Source: an uncultured Tateyamaria sp.
Lineage (GTDB): Bacteria > Pseudomonadota > Alphaproteobacteria > Rhodobacterales > Rhodobacteraceae
DNA: 64,000 nt
NCBI RefSeq assembly: GCF_947488715.1
Contig: NZ_CANLAG010000003.1
Location: forward strand, 186,001-250,000
Direction of reading: 5' to 3'
Shown here: piece after piece, positions 1 to 11,181 of the stretch
Layout: each line of letters begins with the position of its first letter
How positions within the stretch are numbered: the stretch's first letter is position 1
Program-made: the position numbers and the translations under genes
The notes under the pieces: generated by a model
What the model saw: only the letters and a program-made list of their open reading frames with translations
Databases searched by the model: none
Told to the model about the DNA's origin: nothing

Positions 1-292
1 TGTCGCCCTCGGCCACTTTGAGGTCCAGCGCGGGCAGCCGGTGCGTGTCCGCAGCCGCACCCACCACGCGGGCGGGGTACTGCGCCAGAATGTCAGCCAG
101 CCCGTCAATGTGGTCGTCATGGTGGTGCGTGATCAGAACATCCGTCAACGTCCACCCCAATTCTTCGAGCGCGGCAAGGATTGGCGCGGCTTCGGGGATG
201 TCGATCAGCGCGGTTGCCCCAGTGGCCGCATCATGGGCGAGATAGGCGTAGTTATCGGCCAGACAGGGGATCGTGCGGATGTCGAGGGGCAT
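1..292 (-). CDS. gloB: Hydroxyacylglutathione hydrolase (glyoxalase II), N-terminal part
   Basis: This is the 5' end of a leftward gene that runs off the left edge of the window, so only the first 97 codons are present. The product starts MPLDIRTIPCLADNYAYL and carries the metallo-beta-lactamase metal site THHHDDH at residues 55-61, the first binuclear metal-binding motif of glyoxalase II. The family hydrolyses S-lactoylglutathione to lactate and glutathione in the cytoplasm. The ATG at 292 is in frame with this motif; another ATG at 297 is out of frame. The gene is divergent from the methyltransferase at 374. Confidence 0.88.
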   Translation of the reverse strand, partial: MPLDIRTIPCLADNYAYLAHDAATGATALIDIPEAAPILAALEELGWTLTDVLITHHHDDHIDGLADILAQYPARVVGAAADTHRLPALDLKVAEGD

Positions 293-373
293 GGCATTTG
301 CGCTTTCTTCAGGTAGGGTCTGAACCAAAGGTGGCGCGCGGGCGCGGTCAGGACAAGGGTGATAGGGCAGGCA

Positions 374-1117
374 ATGCATCTCGACGTGCAGGATTTGCGC
401 AATTTCTACTATCGCAGCGCCCTTGGGCGTGCGGCGCAGGCCTCTTTGCGCCGCCGCATGATCGAAATCTGGCCCGAAGCCAAAGGTCAAACCGTGGCCG
501 GGTTCGGCTTTGCCGTGCCGTTGTTGCGCCCCTATCTGGCCGATGCGCGGCGTGTGATCGCCCTGATGCCCGGACCGCAAGGGGTCATGCCGTGGCCTGC
601 GGACAAGGCCAACGTCTCGGTCCTGACCGAGGAGACGCTATGGCCCATCGAAACCGGGCATGTGGACAAGCTGATTGTGCTGCACGGGCTCGAAACATCC
701 GAACGGGCCTATGATCTTTTGGAAGAGGCGTGGCGGGTGCTGGGGCCGGGCGGCAAGGCGCTGTTCATCGTGCCGAACCGCGCCGGGATATGGAGCCGCC
801 GTGACAGAACGCCCTTTGGTTTCGGGCGGCCCTATTCGGCGGGCCAGCTCGAGACACAATTGCGCAAACACCAGTTCCTGCCGGAACGGCATCTGGGCGC
901 GCTATACCAGTTCCCATCCGCCAAACGTGTGTGGATGAAATCGGCCAAAATGTTCGAAAGGGTCGGGCGCACCATGCCGGGCATGGTGGCGGGTGGCGCG
1001 TTCATGGTCGAGGCGTCCAAGCTGGTCTATCCACCCAAGGGCAAGGTCAGCCGCGTCAAAGCACGCCGCCAGACGGTGCCACAGGGCGTCACAGCGCCCA
1101 TTGCTGGCCGTCTCTAG
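374..1117 (+). CDS. Class I SAM-dependent methyltransferase-like protein
   Basis: The product has 247 residues. A motif-I-like segment ([12 protein letters not shown], about residues 40-51) and a later [15 protein letters not shown] segment match the Rossmann core of class I methyltransferases (methyltransf_11 type). The motif-I glycines are less regular than usual, so activity is not certain and the substrate is unknown. A GTG at 359 is also in frame and would add five residues; I prefer the ATG at 374. The gene is divergently paired with gloB. Confidence 0.7.
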   Translation: MHLDVQDLRNFYYRSALGRAAQASLRRRMIEIWPEAKGQTVAGFGFAVPLLRPYLADARRVIALMPGPQGVMPWPADKANVSVLTEETLWPIETGHVDKLIVLHGLETSERAYDLLEEAWRVLGPGGKALFIVPNRAGIWSRRDRTPFGFGRPYSAGQLETQLRKHQFLPERHLGALYQFPSAKRVWMKSAKMFERVGRTMPGMVAGGAFMVEASKLVYPPKGKVSRVKARRQTVPQGVTAPIAGRL

Positions 1118-1656
1118 GACCCCGGCACCGCATCCGGAAAACAGCGGCCCATCACTTCGGGCGCATCGTCCGGCGGCACGAGGGTGAAAACGGAGCGCAT
1201 CACCGCCGCACCCTCCAGTTGCAGGGTAAAGACCCACGGGCCGGTGACCTCCTCGAACGTGTCCTCAAGAAGGTAGCCCATGGCCTTCTGGTCCCCGCCC
1301 TTGATGTCGATCTGCCACGTCTGGTGCGTCGTGTTCTGCGCGCCCATGGGCGGATGGGTCACTGTGGCTGTCAGCACGCCGGGCGGGGTGTCCGGGTGCA
1401 CGCCAAAGGCGGTCATCATCGAGATCCCGACCTTGGCCGGAACACGGGTGGTCTGGATCAGGATCGGCAACCCTTCGGATTCGTATCGTATGATCTCGCC
1501 GTCCACCGTGTCCTGCCCGGTGACGACCTTGCCTGCCTTCGGCACGCAATTGATCCCATGCGTCAGGTAAAAAAGCGGCGCCGCGATATCCGGTGCAGAC
1601 TGCGCCTGCGCCGCTGATCCGCACAGGACAAGCGCCATCGCCGCCCGGAGCCCCAC
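1114..1656 (-). CDS. Exported DUF3859-like protein
   Basis: The product has 180 residues starting from a GTG that overlaps the TAG stop of the upstream RTX-like gene by one base, suggesting translational coupling. The N-terminus ([20 protein letters not shown]) is a signal peptide with an AQA cleavage site. The mature part carries [12 protein letters not shown] and a C-terminal segment with [12 protein letters not shown], which reminds me of the DUF3859 family; that assignment is from memory. An internal ATG at 1638 would shorten the signal peptide. The function is unknown, and the protein is probably periplasmic. Confidence 0.6.
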   Translation of the reverse strand: MGLRAAMALVLCGSAAQAQSAPDIAAPLFYLTHGINCVPKAGKVVTGQDTVDGEIIRYESEGLPILIQTTRVPAKVGISMMTAFGVHPDTPPGVLTATVTHPPMGAQNTTHQTWQIDIKGGDQKAMGYLLEDTFEEVTGPWVFTLQLEGAAVMRSVFTLVPPDDAPEVMGRCFPDAVPGS

Positions 1657-3125
1657 TATGCCAGCACCACCACCTGATCGGCAGTCATCCCGGTGGTGCC
1701 CGACAGGCGGATGACGGCAATGCCGGGATCCTGACCCGCACGCGCGGTATAGGTCACCGTCACCTCGGAAAAGCTGCCATCGGCGGCTTCGCTCACCGCG
1801 ACCGTGTCGACCTCGACCCCGGTTGTCTGGAAGACACCCACCGCCAGAACGTCCTCTGCGGGATCGAAATCGGTCACTTCCATATAGATGTCGTCCGCCG
1901 TGCCGTTCACGGCATTCCACACGCGGGCATCAAATGTGTCCGCCCCGTCGCCACCAGTGACAGTGGCCGGGCCGTCTTCGTCGCGGAACTGGTTCCAGAC
2001 GGTAAAGAGGTCATCGCCCGCGCCACCCTCGGCCGTCGCACCCGATTCCACTTGCAGGTGATCATTCCCGGCCTCGCCAAATGCAGACGCACCGGCATTC
2101 ACACCGATGAAATCATCGCCCGCCCCGCCAAAGGCCCGCGACCCTTCGCCGAATATGGTAAATCGGTCGTCGCCGTCCTCGCCAAAGAGATCGGCAGCCG
2201 CATCCGTATAGCTGACCAGGTTGTCATCACCCGCGCCACCGCGTGCTGTGCCTTCATGCAGGCTGATGCTGTCATCGCCCGCACCGCCCGTCACCGTGCC
2301 GGATGCCGCATCCAGGCTGTCATTGCCCGCGCCACCGTCAACTACCACATCCGCGCCGGTCGCCCGGATCAGGTCGTCCCCGTCGCCGCCATCCAGCGAG
2401 ACATTCGCATTGGGGCCATAAAGGATGTCATCGCCGCCCGCGCCATCCACCGCAATGCCATCCGCCGCCGTCGTGAACCAGTCGGACTCGGCGGTGCCGG
2501 TTGTGTTCGCGTCGACCTCGACCTCTGGCACGCCGTTCTGCGTGACCACGAAATCCTCGGGTAGAAAGGTGATCAGATCATCACCGTCCGTGTTGGCCTC
2601 AAGGTAATAGACCTCAAGGTCGCGATTGGCTGTGACGTCCGGCAGACGGTCCGCCATCTTGCCCTGTTCGGGAAAGGCCGAAAACCCCTCGGTGCCCAGC
2701 GGAACCGTCCCCAGCAGTTCAAGCCCAAAAGTCTCCTCGAAATCGTCCAGCTCGAAATTGGTCGAGGACGCGCCGGGAATGTCGTTCTGCGTTTCCCAAC
2801 TGGCGGCGGACCAGTCCGTATCCTCTGGCACAAGATAGAACCGGGCCTCATGGGTCTGGATAAAGTTGTCGGGGTCATCCTCGGTATCCACATAGATGAT
2901 CGAGGCGAGGCGACCGGTCTCGTCGTCGCCCACATCAATCGTGATCCCTTCTGCGGTGGCGTCAAATGTGGCGCCGATGTCGTCGCCCGGATCCTGCGGA
3001 TCGGGACCCGGCAGAACAGGATCCTTCTCCATGCCGGGGTCTTCGACGGGTTCAGGATCCGACCCGTCCGCTGTGGTCATGAACAATGCGCCTGATAGCA
3101 GCGCGAGCAGTGCAAACGGGCCCAT
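1656..3125 (-). CDS. RTX-like calcium-binding repeat protein
   Basis: The product has 489 residues. A short hydrophobic N-terminus (GPFALLALLSGALFMTTADG) looks like a signal or membrane segment and is followed by an acidic Pro/Asp-rich linker. From about residue 225 there are eight or nine degenerate GGAGDD-type nonapeptide repeats (for example GGAGDDSIS, GGAGDDNLV, GGAGDDFIG), as in hemolysin-type Ca-binding beta-rolls. No protease or lipase domain is visible. The C-terminal DFDPAEDVLAVGV segment resembles the end of alphaproteobacterial RTX proteins that leave through type I secretion, but no type I exporter lies nearby. A GGGGGA Shine-Dalgarno precedes the ATG. Confidence 0.8.
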   Translation of the reverse strand: MGPFALLALLSGALFMTTADGSDPEPVEDPGMEKDPVLPGPDPQDPGDDIGATFDATAEGITIDVGDDETGRLASIIYVDTEDDPDNFIQTHEARFYLVPEDTDWSAASWETQNDIPGASSTNFELDDFEETFGLELLGTVPLGTEGFSAFPEQGKMADRLPDVTANRDLEVYYLEANTDGDDLITFLPEDFVVTQNGVPEVEVDANTTGTAESDWFTTAADGIAVDGAGGDDILYGPNANVSLDGGDGDDLIRATGADVVVDGGAGNDSLDAASGTVTGGAGDDSISLHEGTARGGAGDDNLVSYTDAAADLFGEDGDDRFTIFGEGSRAFGGAGDDFIGVNAGASAFGEAGNDHLQVESGATAEGGAGDDLFTVWNQFRDEDGPATVTGGDGADTFDARVWNAVNGTADDIYMEVTDFDPAEDVLAVGVFQTTGVEVDTVAVSEAADGSFSEVTVTYTARAGQDPGIAVIRLSGTTGMTADQVVVLA

Positions 3126-3511
3126 AATGTGTCCCCCAGATGTTACCGAACACCACCAGCGTGCGACTGACGCGGGTCAGAGTCAAGTTGGTCGGACAGC
3201 CGGGCGGATATTCTGCATGACACACCGGCTGACGGATTTCGGTGGGAAATGCACAGGAATCGTACCCGATGGGTCGCGTTTTGTGTCAGTTTTCTTGCAA
3301 TTCCATCGGGCCAAACGGTCGCACTTTGGTTAACCTTCTGAAATCAATGAAAAACCGTCATAACACCCGTTCACGAACACATGTTGCGGGGTAGAGAACC
3401 CTCTGCTACATCCCCCCTGATTTTCACGCCCTGTTGCAAAGCAGGGTGATCCAACGCCCCCGGCCTGCTGTTCCAGCACCACACCGGGGCCAAGACATCG
3501 AAAGGGTGGAC
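3126..3511. other. Intergenic region upstream of the atp operon
   Basis: These 386 bases separate the leftward RTX-like gene from atpH, so they should hold both promoters. I see a GGTTAACC palindrome at 3328-3335 and a small hairpin at 3429-3446 (CCCTG, 8-base loop, CAGGG) in what would be the atpH leader. No convincing -35/-10 pair stands out, and I see no gene. Confidence 0.5.
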
Positions 3512-4072
3512 GTGTCCGAACCAGCTTCGATCTCCACAGGCATTGCTGCACGCTATGCCACTGCTGTCTATGAGCTTGCCAAAGAGGGCAAAGCCGTCAA
3601 GAAACTGGAAGGCGATATTGAAACGCTGAGCGCGGCCATGGCCGAAAGCGCAGACTTCAACGCCCTGATCCACTCGCCGGTCTACAGCCGCGAGGAACAG
3701 GCCGCCGCCATCACCGCCATCGCCAAAAAAGCGAAGCTGAGTGACCTGATGGGCAACACGCTGGCCCTGATGGCCGAAAAGCGTCGCCTGTTCGTCGTGC
3801 CGCAACTGGTGCAGGCGCTGCGCGACGTGATCGCCGAAGACAAAGGCGAAGTCACAGCAGACGTGACATCCGCCAAGGCGCTGACCAAGACACAGAGCGA
3901 CAAGCTCGCCAAGACGCTCAAGGCCCGCATGGGTAAGGACGTCACTATCAATGCAACCGTCGATGAAAGCCTCATCGGCGGTTTGATCGTAAAAGTGGGC
4001 TCGAAGATGATCGACACGTCGATCCGCTCCAAGCTCTCTTCCCTCCAGAATGCAATGAAAGAGGTCGGATAA
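3512..4072 (+). CDS. atpH: F1F0-ATP synthase subunit delta
   Basis: Delta subunit of the F1 stalk (186 residues), which ties the alpha3beta3 head to the peripheral stalk. The family signature is visible near the C-terminus: [18 protein letters not shown] followed by [10 protein letters not shown] start it at the GTG at 3512, which has GGGTGGA just upstream and gives the usual [16 protein letters not shown] opening; the longer open frame from 3434 has no family support. First gene of the atpHAGDC operon; atpA begins on the base after its stop codon. The F0 genes are elsewhere, the usual split arrangement in alphaproteobacteria. Confidence 0.96.
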   Translation: MSEPASISTGIAARYATAVYELAKEGKAVKKLEGDIETLSAAMAESADFNALIHSPVYSREEQAAAITAIAKKAKLSDLMGNTLALMAEKRRLFVVPQLVQALRDVIAEDKGEVTADVTSAKALTKTQSDKLAKTLKARMGKDVTINATVDESLIGGLIVKVGSKMIDTSIRSKLSSLQNAMKEVG

Positions 4073-5614
4073 ATGGGTATCCAAGCAGCAGAGATTTCTG
4101 CGATCCTGAAAGACCAGATCAAGAACTTTGGTCAGGAAGCAGAAGTGGCCGAAGTGGGCCGCGTTTTGTCGGTGGGTGACGGGATTGCCCGCGTGTACGG
4201 CCTCGACAATGTCCAAGCCGGTGAGATGGTTGAATTCCCCGGCGGCATTCAGGGCATGGCCCTGAACCTCGAAACCGACAACGTCGGTGTGGTTATCTTT
4301 GGTTCCGACCGGGACATCAAAGAAGGTGACACGGTCAAGCGCACGAACTCCATCGTGGACGTGCCTGTGGGCGACGAACTGCTGGGCCGCGTTGTGGACG
4401 GTCTGGGCAACCCCCTGGACGGCAAAGGTCCCATCGGCGCCAAAGCGCGTTCGGTTGCGGACGTCAAAGCGCCCGGCATCATCCCGCGTAAATCGGTGCA
4501 CGAGCCCATGGCAACCGGCCTCAAAGCCGTCGACGCGATGATCCCGATTGGCCGTGGCCAACGTGAGCTGATCATTGGTGACCGTCAGACCGGCAAAACC
4601 GCCGTTGCTCTGGACGCGATCCTGAACCAGAAATCCTACAACGACGCCGCAGGCGATGATGAGGGCAAGAAGCTCTACTGCATCTACGTGGCTGTCGGCC
4701 AAAAGCGTTCGACCGTTGCGCAGCTGGTGAAAAAGCTCGAAGAGTCCGGTGCGATTGAATACTCGATCGTCGTGGCCGCAACCGCGTCCGACCCGGCCCC
4801 CATGCAGTTCCTGGCACCTTACGCCGCGACCTCCATGGCCGAGCACTTCCGTGACAATGGCCGCCACGCGCTGATCATCTATGATGACCTGTCCAAACAG
4901 GCCGTGTCCTATCGCCAGATGTCCCTGCTGCTGCGTCGTCCGCCCGGACGTGAAGCCTATCCTGGCGACGTTTTCTATCTTCACTCCCGCCTGCTGGAAC
5001 GTTCGGCCAAGCTGAACGAAGACAACGGCGCCGGTTCGCTGACGGCTCTGCCGATCATTGAAACCCAAGGTGGCGACGTGTCGGCGTTTATTCCGACCAA
5101 CGTGATCTCGATCACCGACGGCCAGATCTTCCTCGAGACCGAACTGTTCTATCAGGGCATCCGTCCCGCCGTGAACACAGGTCTGTCGGTTTCGCGTGTG
5201 GGCTCCTCGGCTCAAACAGACGCAATGTCGTCGGTTGCCGGCCCTGTGAAACTGTCGCTGGCTCAGTACCGCGAAATGGCGGCCTTCGCCCAGTTCGGTT
5301 CTGACCTGGATGCCGCCACACAGCAGCTGCTGAACCGTGGTGCGCGCCTGACCGAGCTGATGAAGCAAGCCCAGTACTCGCCCCTGACCAACGCCGAAAT
5401 CGTCTGCGTGATCTTTGCAGGTACAAACGGCTATCTCGACAACATCCCCGTCGGCGATGTGGGCAAGTTCGAAGCGGGCCTGCTCAGCTTCTTGCGCAGC
5501 CAGAAATCGGACTTCCTTGCGTGGATTGCGAACGACGATCCCAAGTTCAAGGGCGGCGAGAACGTCGACAAGATGAAGGCGGTCCTCGACGAGTTCGCTG
5601 CGACCTTCGCATAA
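4073..5614 (+). CDS. atpA: F1F0-ATP synthase subunit alpha
   Basis: Non-catalytic alpha subunit of F1, 513 residues, full length. It has an N-terminal beta-barrel domain and a Walker A GDRQTGKT at residues 169-176. The family signature [17 protein letters not shown] lies further on, followed by a C-terminal helical domain. Its ATG directly follows the atpH stop without a gap, which suggests coupled translation. With AtpD it forms the hexameric head that makes ATP at the inner face of the membrane. Confidence 0.99.
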   Translation: MGIQAAEISAILKDQIKNFGQEAEVAEVGRVLSVGDGIARVYGLDNVQAGEMVEFPGGIQGMALNLETDNVGVVIFGSDRDIKEGDTVKRTNSIVDVPVGDELLGRVVDGLGNPLDGKGPIGAKARSVADVKAPGIIPRKSVHEPMATGLKAVDAMIPIGRGQRELIIGDRQTGKTAVALDAILNQKSYNDAAGDDEGKKLYCIYVAVGQKRSTVAQLVKKLEESGAIEYSIVVAATASDPAPMQFLAPYAATSMAEHFRDNGRHALIIYDDLSKQAVSYRQMSLLLRRPPGREAYPGDVFYLHSRLLERSAKLNEDNGAGSLTALPIIETQGGDVSAFIPTNVISITDGQIFLETELFYQGIRPAVNTGLSVSRVGSSAQTDAMSSVAGPVKLSLAQYREMAAFAQFGSDLDAATQQLLNRGARLTELMKQAQYSPLTNAEIVCVIFAGTNGYLDNIPVGDVGKFEAGLLSFLRSQKSDFLAWIANDDPKFKGGENVDKMKAVLDEFAATFA

Positions 5615-5626
5615 GGAGATCGGGCA

Positions 5627-6499
5627 ATGCCAAATCTCAAGGACCTGAAAAACAGGATCGAGTCGGTCAAATCGACCCGCAAGATCACCAAGGCCATGCA
5701 GATGGTGGCCGCCGCGAAACTGCGGCGGGCACAGGAAGCAGCCGAGGCCTCGCGCCCCTACGCCGAACGGTTCACAGCCGTGATGGCGGGGCTGGCGGCG
5801 TCGGTTGGCGGGTCGGACAGCGCGCCCAAACTGCTCAGCGGTACGGGCACGGACAACACGCATCTGCTGGTCGTGATGACCTCGGAACGCGGACTGTGCG
5901 GCGGGTTCAACACGAACATCGCCAAACTGGCCCGCGCCAAGGCGCAGGAACTGCAGGCGGCTGGCAAAACGGTCAAGATCCTGACCGTTGGCAAAAAAGG
6001 CCGCGACCAGTTGAAACGTGATTTCGGCGACATGTTCGTCGGACACGTGGATATGTCCGAAGTCAAACGCATGTCCTATGCGGACGCGCAGGGCGTGGCC
6101 AAGGACGTGCTGGGCCGCTTTGATGCGGGCGAATTCGACGTGGCGACAATCTTCTTTGCGCGCTTCCAAAACGTCGTGACGCAGATCCCGACCGCACAGC
6201 AGATCATTCCGTTTGCGATCCCCGAAGGGTTCGAGGCGGGCGAGACGCTTTACGATTACGAACCGGACGAAGAGGCCATTCTGGCCGACCTTCTGCCGCG
6301 TGCCGTAGCCACCGCCATCTTTTCCGGGCTGCTGGAAAACGGTGCATCCGAACAGGGTGCGCGGATGTCGGCGATGGACAATGCGACACGCAACGCGGGC
6401 GACATGATCGACCAGTTGACGATCCAGTACAACCGCTCGCGTCAGGCCGTGATCACGAACGAGCTGATCGAAATTATTTCCGGCGCGGAAGCGCTGTAA
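5627..6499 (+). CDS. atpG: F1F0-ATP synthase subunit gamma
   Basis: Gamma is the central rotor shaft of F1, 290 residues here. The N-terminus ([20 protein letters not shown], then [15 protein letters not shown]) and the C-terminus ([17 protein letters not shown], then [16 protein letters not shown]) are the two coiled-coil strands and match the family signatures. A GGAGA Shine-Dalgarno lies 12 bases after the atpA stop. An alphaproteobacteria-type insertion is present in the middle domain. No anomalies seen. Confidence 0.98.
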   Translation: MPNLKDLKNRIESVKSTRKITKAMQMVAAAKLRRAQEAAEASRPYAERFTAVMAGLAASVGGSDSAPKLLSGTGTDNTHLLVVMTSERGLCGGFNTNIAKLARAKAQELQAAGKTVKILTVGKKGRDQLKRDFGDMFVGHVDMSEVKRMSYADAQGVAKDVLGRFDAGEFDVATIFFARFQNVVTQIPTAQQIIPFAIPEGFEAGETLYDYEPDEEAILADLLPRAVATAIFSGLLENGASEQGARMSAMDNATRNAGDMIDQLTIQYNRSRQAVITNELIEIISGAEAL

Positions 6500-7942
<1,443 letters not shown>

Positions 7943-7944
7943 TC

Positions 7945-7970
7945 GTAAGGCGGGTTCAAACCCGCCCTAC
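7945..7970. repeat. Palindromic repeat, copy 1, in the atpD-atpC gap
   Basis: The sequence GTAAGGCGGGTT, CA, AACCCGCCCTAC forms two 12-base arms with one mismatch around a 2-base centre. It begins two bases after the atpD stop. A related copy follows at 7987. It has no run of T after it, so it is more likely an mRNA stem or a REP-like dispersed element than an intrinsic terminator. Confidence 0.75.
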
Positions 7971-7986
7971 ATCTCAATCTCCGGGC

Positions 7987-8008
7987 GTAGGGCGGGGTTC
8001 ACCCCGCC
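7987..8008. repeat. Palindromic repeat, copy 2, in the atpD-atpC gap
   Basis: GTAG is followed by GGCGGGGT, TC, ACCCCGCC: a perfect 8-base stem beginning with the same GTAGGGCGGG core as the reverse complement of copy 1. It ends about 10 bases before the atpC ribosome-binding site, so it could influence atpC translation or mRNA processing. Confidence 0.72.
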
Positions 8009-8028
8009 GCCCCAAATTGGAGAACGAT

Positions 8029-8454
8029 ATGCAATTTGACTTGGTATCGCCCGAACGCAGCCTTGCGTCGATGGATGCGACATCTGTTCAGATCCCTGGT
8101 GCCGATGGCGACATGACCGTGATGGCCGACCACGCCCCCACGATCACAACGCTGCGTCCCGGTGTGCTAAAAGTGGATGCTGGTGGCACGACCCACGAAT
8201 TCGTTGTCACCGGCGGGTTTGCGGAAATCGGCCAATCCGGTGTATCCGTCCTGGCCGAGCGTGCGGTTGCACGCGCCGACGTCACTCAGGGTGACATGGA
8301 CGCCATGATGGATGAGGCGCAGGACAGCTATGACCGTGCCAAAGCCGCCGCCCAAGGCGACGCTGGCCCGGTGGATGACGCTGCAAAACTGTTGGCCGAT
8401 ATGGTCGCGGTTGGGTCCGAAATCGGGCTCAGCCCCAAGCAGCCCAACCTCTGA
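8029..8454 (+). CDS. atpC: F1F0-ATP synthase subunit epsilon
   Basis: Epsilon subunit, 141 residues. It has the N-terminal beta-sandwich typical of the family ([10 protein letters not shown], then [20 protein letters not shown]) and a short helical tail. I use the ATG at 8029, with GGAG seven bases upstream; a TTG at 8017 in frame overlaps that ribosome site and is less likely. Last gene of the operon, followed by an intrinsic terminator. Epsilon couples rotation to catalysis and inhibits wasteful ATP hydrolysis. Confidence 0.96.
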   Translation: MQFDLVSPERSLASMDATSVQIPGADGDMTVMADHAPTITTLRPGVLKVDAGGTTHEFVVTGGFAEIGQSGVSVLAERAVARADVTQGDMDAMMDEAQDSYDRAKAAAQGDAGPVDDAAKLLADMVAVGSEIGLSPKQPNL

Positions 8455-8481
8455 TCCCAGCGTGGACATCAGAAAATCGTC

Positions 8482-8518
8482 AAAGGCCTTGCAGATCGCA
8501 GGGCCTTTTTCATTTTTT
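8482..8518 (+). terminator. Intrinsic terminator of the atp operon
   Basis: AAAGGCC (8482-8488) pairs with GGCCTTT (8502-8508), followed by a T-rich tract that continues as TTCATTTTTT. It lies 27 bases after the atpC stop. Confidence 0.85.
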
Positions 8519-8577
8519 GGGCGTTAAATTGCCGTGATGACGTGTTACGACACTGTGACGACCAAGAAGACGACCGA

Positions 8578-8928
8578 ATGAAACGACTGCGTAACCACCT
8601 CATTGGCATTGATCAGGGCGACACCGTCCTGTTCTCTGACTTTGAAGACGGCGGTGAAATGTGGACCGGGCGGGGCCAGCGCGAGCGCCGCCGCAGGATC
8701 GCGTTTTCCGAACCTTTCCGAACCGAGCCAAGCGTTCATGTGTCCATCTCGATGTGGGACGTGGACACCGCTTCTGCGCTTCGGGCGGACGCCGTGGCCG
8801 AAACCATCACCCATGACGGCTTTGACCTTGTGTTCCGCACCTGGGGGGACACCCGCGTGGCGCGCGTACGGCTGGCCTGGATGGCCATGGGCGAGCTGCG
8901 GCAGGCAGATGAATGGGATCTGTACTAG
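8578..8928 (+). CDS. H-type lectin domain protein
   Basis: A 116-residue protein that is essentially one H-type lectin (discoidin-like) domain. The N-terminal part contains GDTVLFSDFEDGGEMWTG and REIAFSEPF-like beta strands. VHVSISMWDVD, the GFDLVFRTWGDTRVARVRLA strand and the terminal WMAMG match the domain. The family binds GalNAc-type sugars in animals; bacterial roles are unclear. No signal peptide is seen, so it is probably cytoplasmic or released another way. It follows the atp terminator, so it probably has its own promoter. Only a weak ribosome site (AAGAAGACGACC) precedes the ATG. Confidence 0.72.
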   Translation: MKRLRNHLIGIDQGDTVLFSDFEDGGEMWTGRGQRERRRRIAFSEPFRTEPSVHVSISMWDVDTASALRADAVAETITHDGFDLVFRTWGDTRVARVRLAWMAMGELRQADEWDLY

Positions 8929-9051
8929 GGTAGCGTACGCTTTCAGCGCAGCATTTGCGGGATTTGAAGGTCGGTTTCGCGAACTTTGCTGCCGTTGACT
9001 TTGGACTTTCTCGCGTCCGCTTTGAAGCAACACCGCTCTTAAACTTTTATG

Positions 9052-9516
9052 TCATGAATGGTCTGAACAAGCAGAGAATTGCATCGATGCCACCCGTTGC
9101 GTCCCATCTGCATTGAAGCATGATATAGCGAAATCGAGACAGGGTTTCTTCTTCATCAAGGTATTTAAGATGAGGGAATTTTTCGAGGTTAGTGCGGCTG
9201 AAGAATTCGCCCGCCTCGCACCGAAAGTACCTGATTCGTCGGAATATGTGCATGTCCAATTGTCACTATCAAAGACTGTGCAGTCATTGTATTTACTCAC
9301 GTATTCCCCTGTCCGACTCACCACACTATCTTGTTGAACTCGATATTCCGTCACCGCCCTTGGAAGTAGCCTAGGCTGACCAGCATCGGGATCGTAATCC
9401 GCAACCTCAGACGCGGTGTACGATACAAAAATCTCGCGATCAAAACTCAGTTCGAAGAAAGCAAAGGCAAACCAAGAGACAACAAACAAACCAAAAATGC
9501 TTTTCATATTGTCCAT
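9052..9516 (-). CDS. Hypothetical exported or membrane-anchored protein
   Basis: A 154-residue product. The N-terminus (MKSIFGLFVVSWFAFAFFEL) is a signal or anchor helix. The mature part has a tyrosine-rich strand pattern (YRVQQDSVVSRTG, CTVFDSDNWTCTYSD). It resembles small periplasmic proteins of unknown function that share a C-x-V-x-D-x-x-N-W-x-C-x-Y core, which I recall only as a pattern. Start may be the ATG at 9516 or 9507; neither has a clear ribosome site. The surrounding 8929-9650 stretch is visibly AT-richer than its neighbours and uses A/T-ending codons more often, which suggests recent acquisition. Confidence 0.55.
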   Translation of the reverse strand: MDNMKSIFGLFVVSWFAFAFFELSFDREIFVSYTASEVADYDPDAGQPRLLPRAVTEYRVQQDSVVSRTGEYVSKYNDCTVFDSDNWTCTYSDESGTFGARRANSSAALTSKNSLILNTLMKKKPCLDFAISCFNADGTQRVASMQFSACSDHS

Positions 9517-9656
9517 GTACTAAATTTTCGCACACATGCGAACTAAGAGGCGAACTCGGCACGTTTTTCTAGCGCGCAACAGGATACCGGACCTTCGTGC
9601 ACTCCGCAGCAGTGTGCAGGTTTGGGCTCAAAACAGACATCCAAAGTCCAGCCGTT

Positions 9657-10385
9657 TTACCGCAATACGCTCGCCAGAAACTGTCGCGTGCGGGCCTGTT
9701 CAGGAGAGGAAAATATCCGCTCCGGCACCCCTTCTTCGGCCACCACGCCCTGATCCATGAACACCACCCGGTCCGCCACTTCGCGCGCAAACGCCATCTC
9801 GTGTGTTGCCAGCACCATCGTCATGCCGTCATCGCGCAATTGGCGCAGCACATCCAGCACCTCGCCCACCAACTCGGGGTCGAGGGCGGATGTGATCTCG
9901 TCCAGCAACATGGTCTGCGGCCGCATCGCCAGCGCCCGGATCACCGCCACCCGCTGCTGCTGCCCGCCCGACAACTGGTCGGGATATTTCGCCATGTGAT
10001 CCGCCAAACCAAACCGCGCAAACAGCGCCTCGATCCGCGCGCGCGCGTCCTCACCCAGCACTCGGCGGGGGGCAAGCGCCACATTCTCATAGGCGGTCAT
10101 GTGCGGGAACAGGTTGAACGACTGGAACACAATCCCAATGCGCTGGCGTATGGGGCCAAGGTCAAAACCCGGCTCGGCGATGTCCACGCCGTCCAGCAAC
10201 ACCGCGCCGTCATCCACCGGCTCCAGCCCGTTCATGCAGCGCAAAAGCGTCGATTTGCCCGACCCGGATGCGCCGATCAGGCACACCATCTCTCCCGCTG
10301 CGATGTCCATGTCGATGCCGCGCAGCACCTGCACCTCGCCAAAGCTCTTGGTCACGCCGCGCAGGGATAATCTAGGATCTGGCAT
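9657..10385 (-). CDS. Polar amino acid ABC transporter, ATP-binding protein
   Basis: A 242-residue ATPase of the GlnQ/HisP type. It has Walker [10 protein letters not shown] at residues 38-46, the signature LSGGQQQR, Walker B TMLLDEI with the D-loop SALDP, and the [14 protein letters not shown] segment typical of amino acid importers. It energises uptake through the permease encoded just upstream, whose 3' end it overlaps by 14 bases. Third gene of a leftward SBP-permease-ATPase operon. Substrate cannot be told from sequence alone. Confidence 0.93.
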   Translation of the reverse strand: MPDPRLSLRGVTKSFGEVQVLRGIDMDIAAGEMVCLIGASGSGKSTLLRCMNGLEPVDDGAVLLDGVDIAEPGFDLGPIRQRIGIVFQSFNLFPHMTAYENVALAPRRVLGEDARARIEALFARFGLADHMAKYPDQLSGGQQQRVAVIRALAMRPQTMLLDEITSALDPELVGEVLDVLRQLRDDGMTMVLATHEMAFAREVADRVVFMDQGVVAEEGVPERIFSSPEQARTRQFLASVLR

Positions 10386-11181
10386 CGCGGTCCCGGTTCA
10401 TCAGGTAATCGGCATAACGCGTCGCGGGCACGGTGATGCACAGGAAAATCACCGCTGCCGCCACATAGGGCGTGAAATTCGCCAGCAGGGATTTGAAGAT
10501 ACCCGCCTGTCGCAAAATCTCGACCGGGCCGATAAAGGACAACAGCGCCACATCCTTCTGCAACGCCACCAGCATGTTCATATTCGCAGGCACCACGCGG
10601 CGGATGGCTTGCGGCAGGATGACATAGCGCATCGTGTCCCGCTCGCTCAGCCCCAGACAGATGGCGGCGTTGCGCTGGCTGGCGTGGATGCTTTCGATGC
10701 CTGACCGCAAAACCTCGGCGACATAGGCCGAATAGGTCAGGACCAGCGCGACGGTGCCCCAGATATAGGGCGAATTCCACGGGCGCGGCAGGCCCAGACC
10801 GGGAATGCCGAACCCCACCAGATAGACCAGCAAAACCACAGGGATGCCGCGAAAAAGATCGACATAGACCGCGCCAAAGATGCGCAACGGGAACAGGGCG
10901 GGGTTCGTATTGCCCCGCGCCAGCGCAATCGCCAGCCCCAGCGCAAAGATCAACGGCACCGACCACGCGAAAATCGCCACATCCAGCACAAAGGCACGCA
11001 AGAGGTCCGGGAACACCCGCACAAACACCTCGCCGTTAAAGAACGACGACCGCACCGCCTCCCACCCCGGAGCAAGCGGCACCAGCAACACAACAAGGGC
11101 CAGCACAACGGCGGTGCTGACCCCTGCGATCATGTTGGCGCGGCGTTTCTGCCGCGCCTCGTAAGCCGCGCGCCGTGTCAC
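10372..11181 (-). CDS. Polar amino acid ABC transporter, permease
   Basis: A 269-residue membrane subunit with about five transmembrane helices. The cytoplasmic EAA-type loop ([20 protein letters not shown]) docks the ATPase. It is of the HisM/GlnP class, with [18 protein letters not shown] near the start of the permease core. I start it at the GTG at 11181, which overlaps the upstream TGA as GTGA; the longer frame to 11217 would run into the upstream gene. Only one permease gene is present, so it may act as a homodimer. Confidence 0.9.
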   Translation of the reverse strand: MTRRAAYEARQKRRANMIAGVSTAVVLALVVLLVPLAPGWEAVRSSFFNGEVFVRVFPDLLRAFVLDVAIFAWSVPLIFALGLAIALARGNTNPALFPLRIFGAVYVDLFRGIPVVLLVYLVGFGIPGLGLPRPWNSPYIWGTVALVLTYSAYVAEVLRSGIESIHASQRNAAICLGLSERDTMRYVILPQAIRRVVPANMNMLVALQKDVALLSFIGPVEILRQAGIFKSLLANFTPYVAAAVIFLCITVPATRYADYLMNRDRDARS

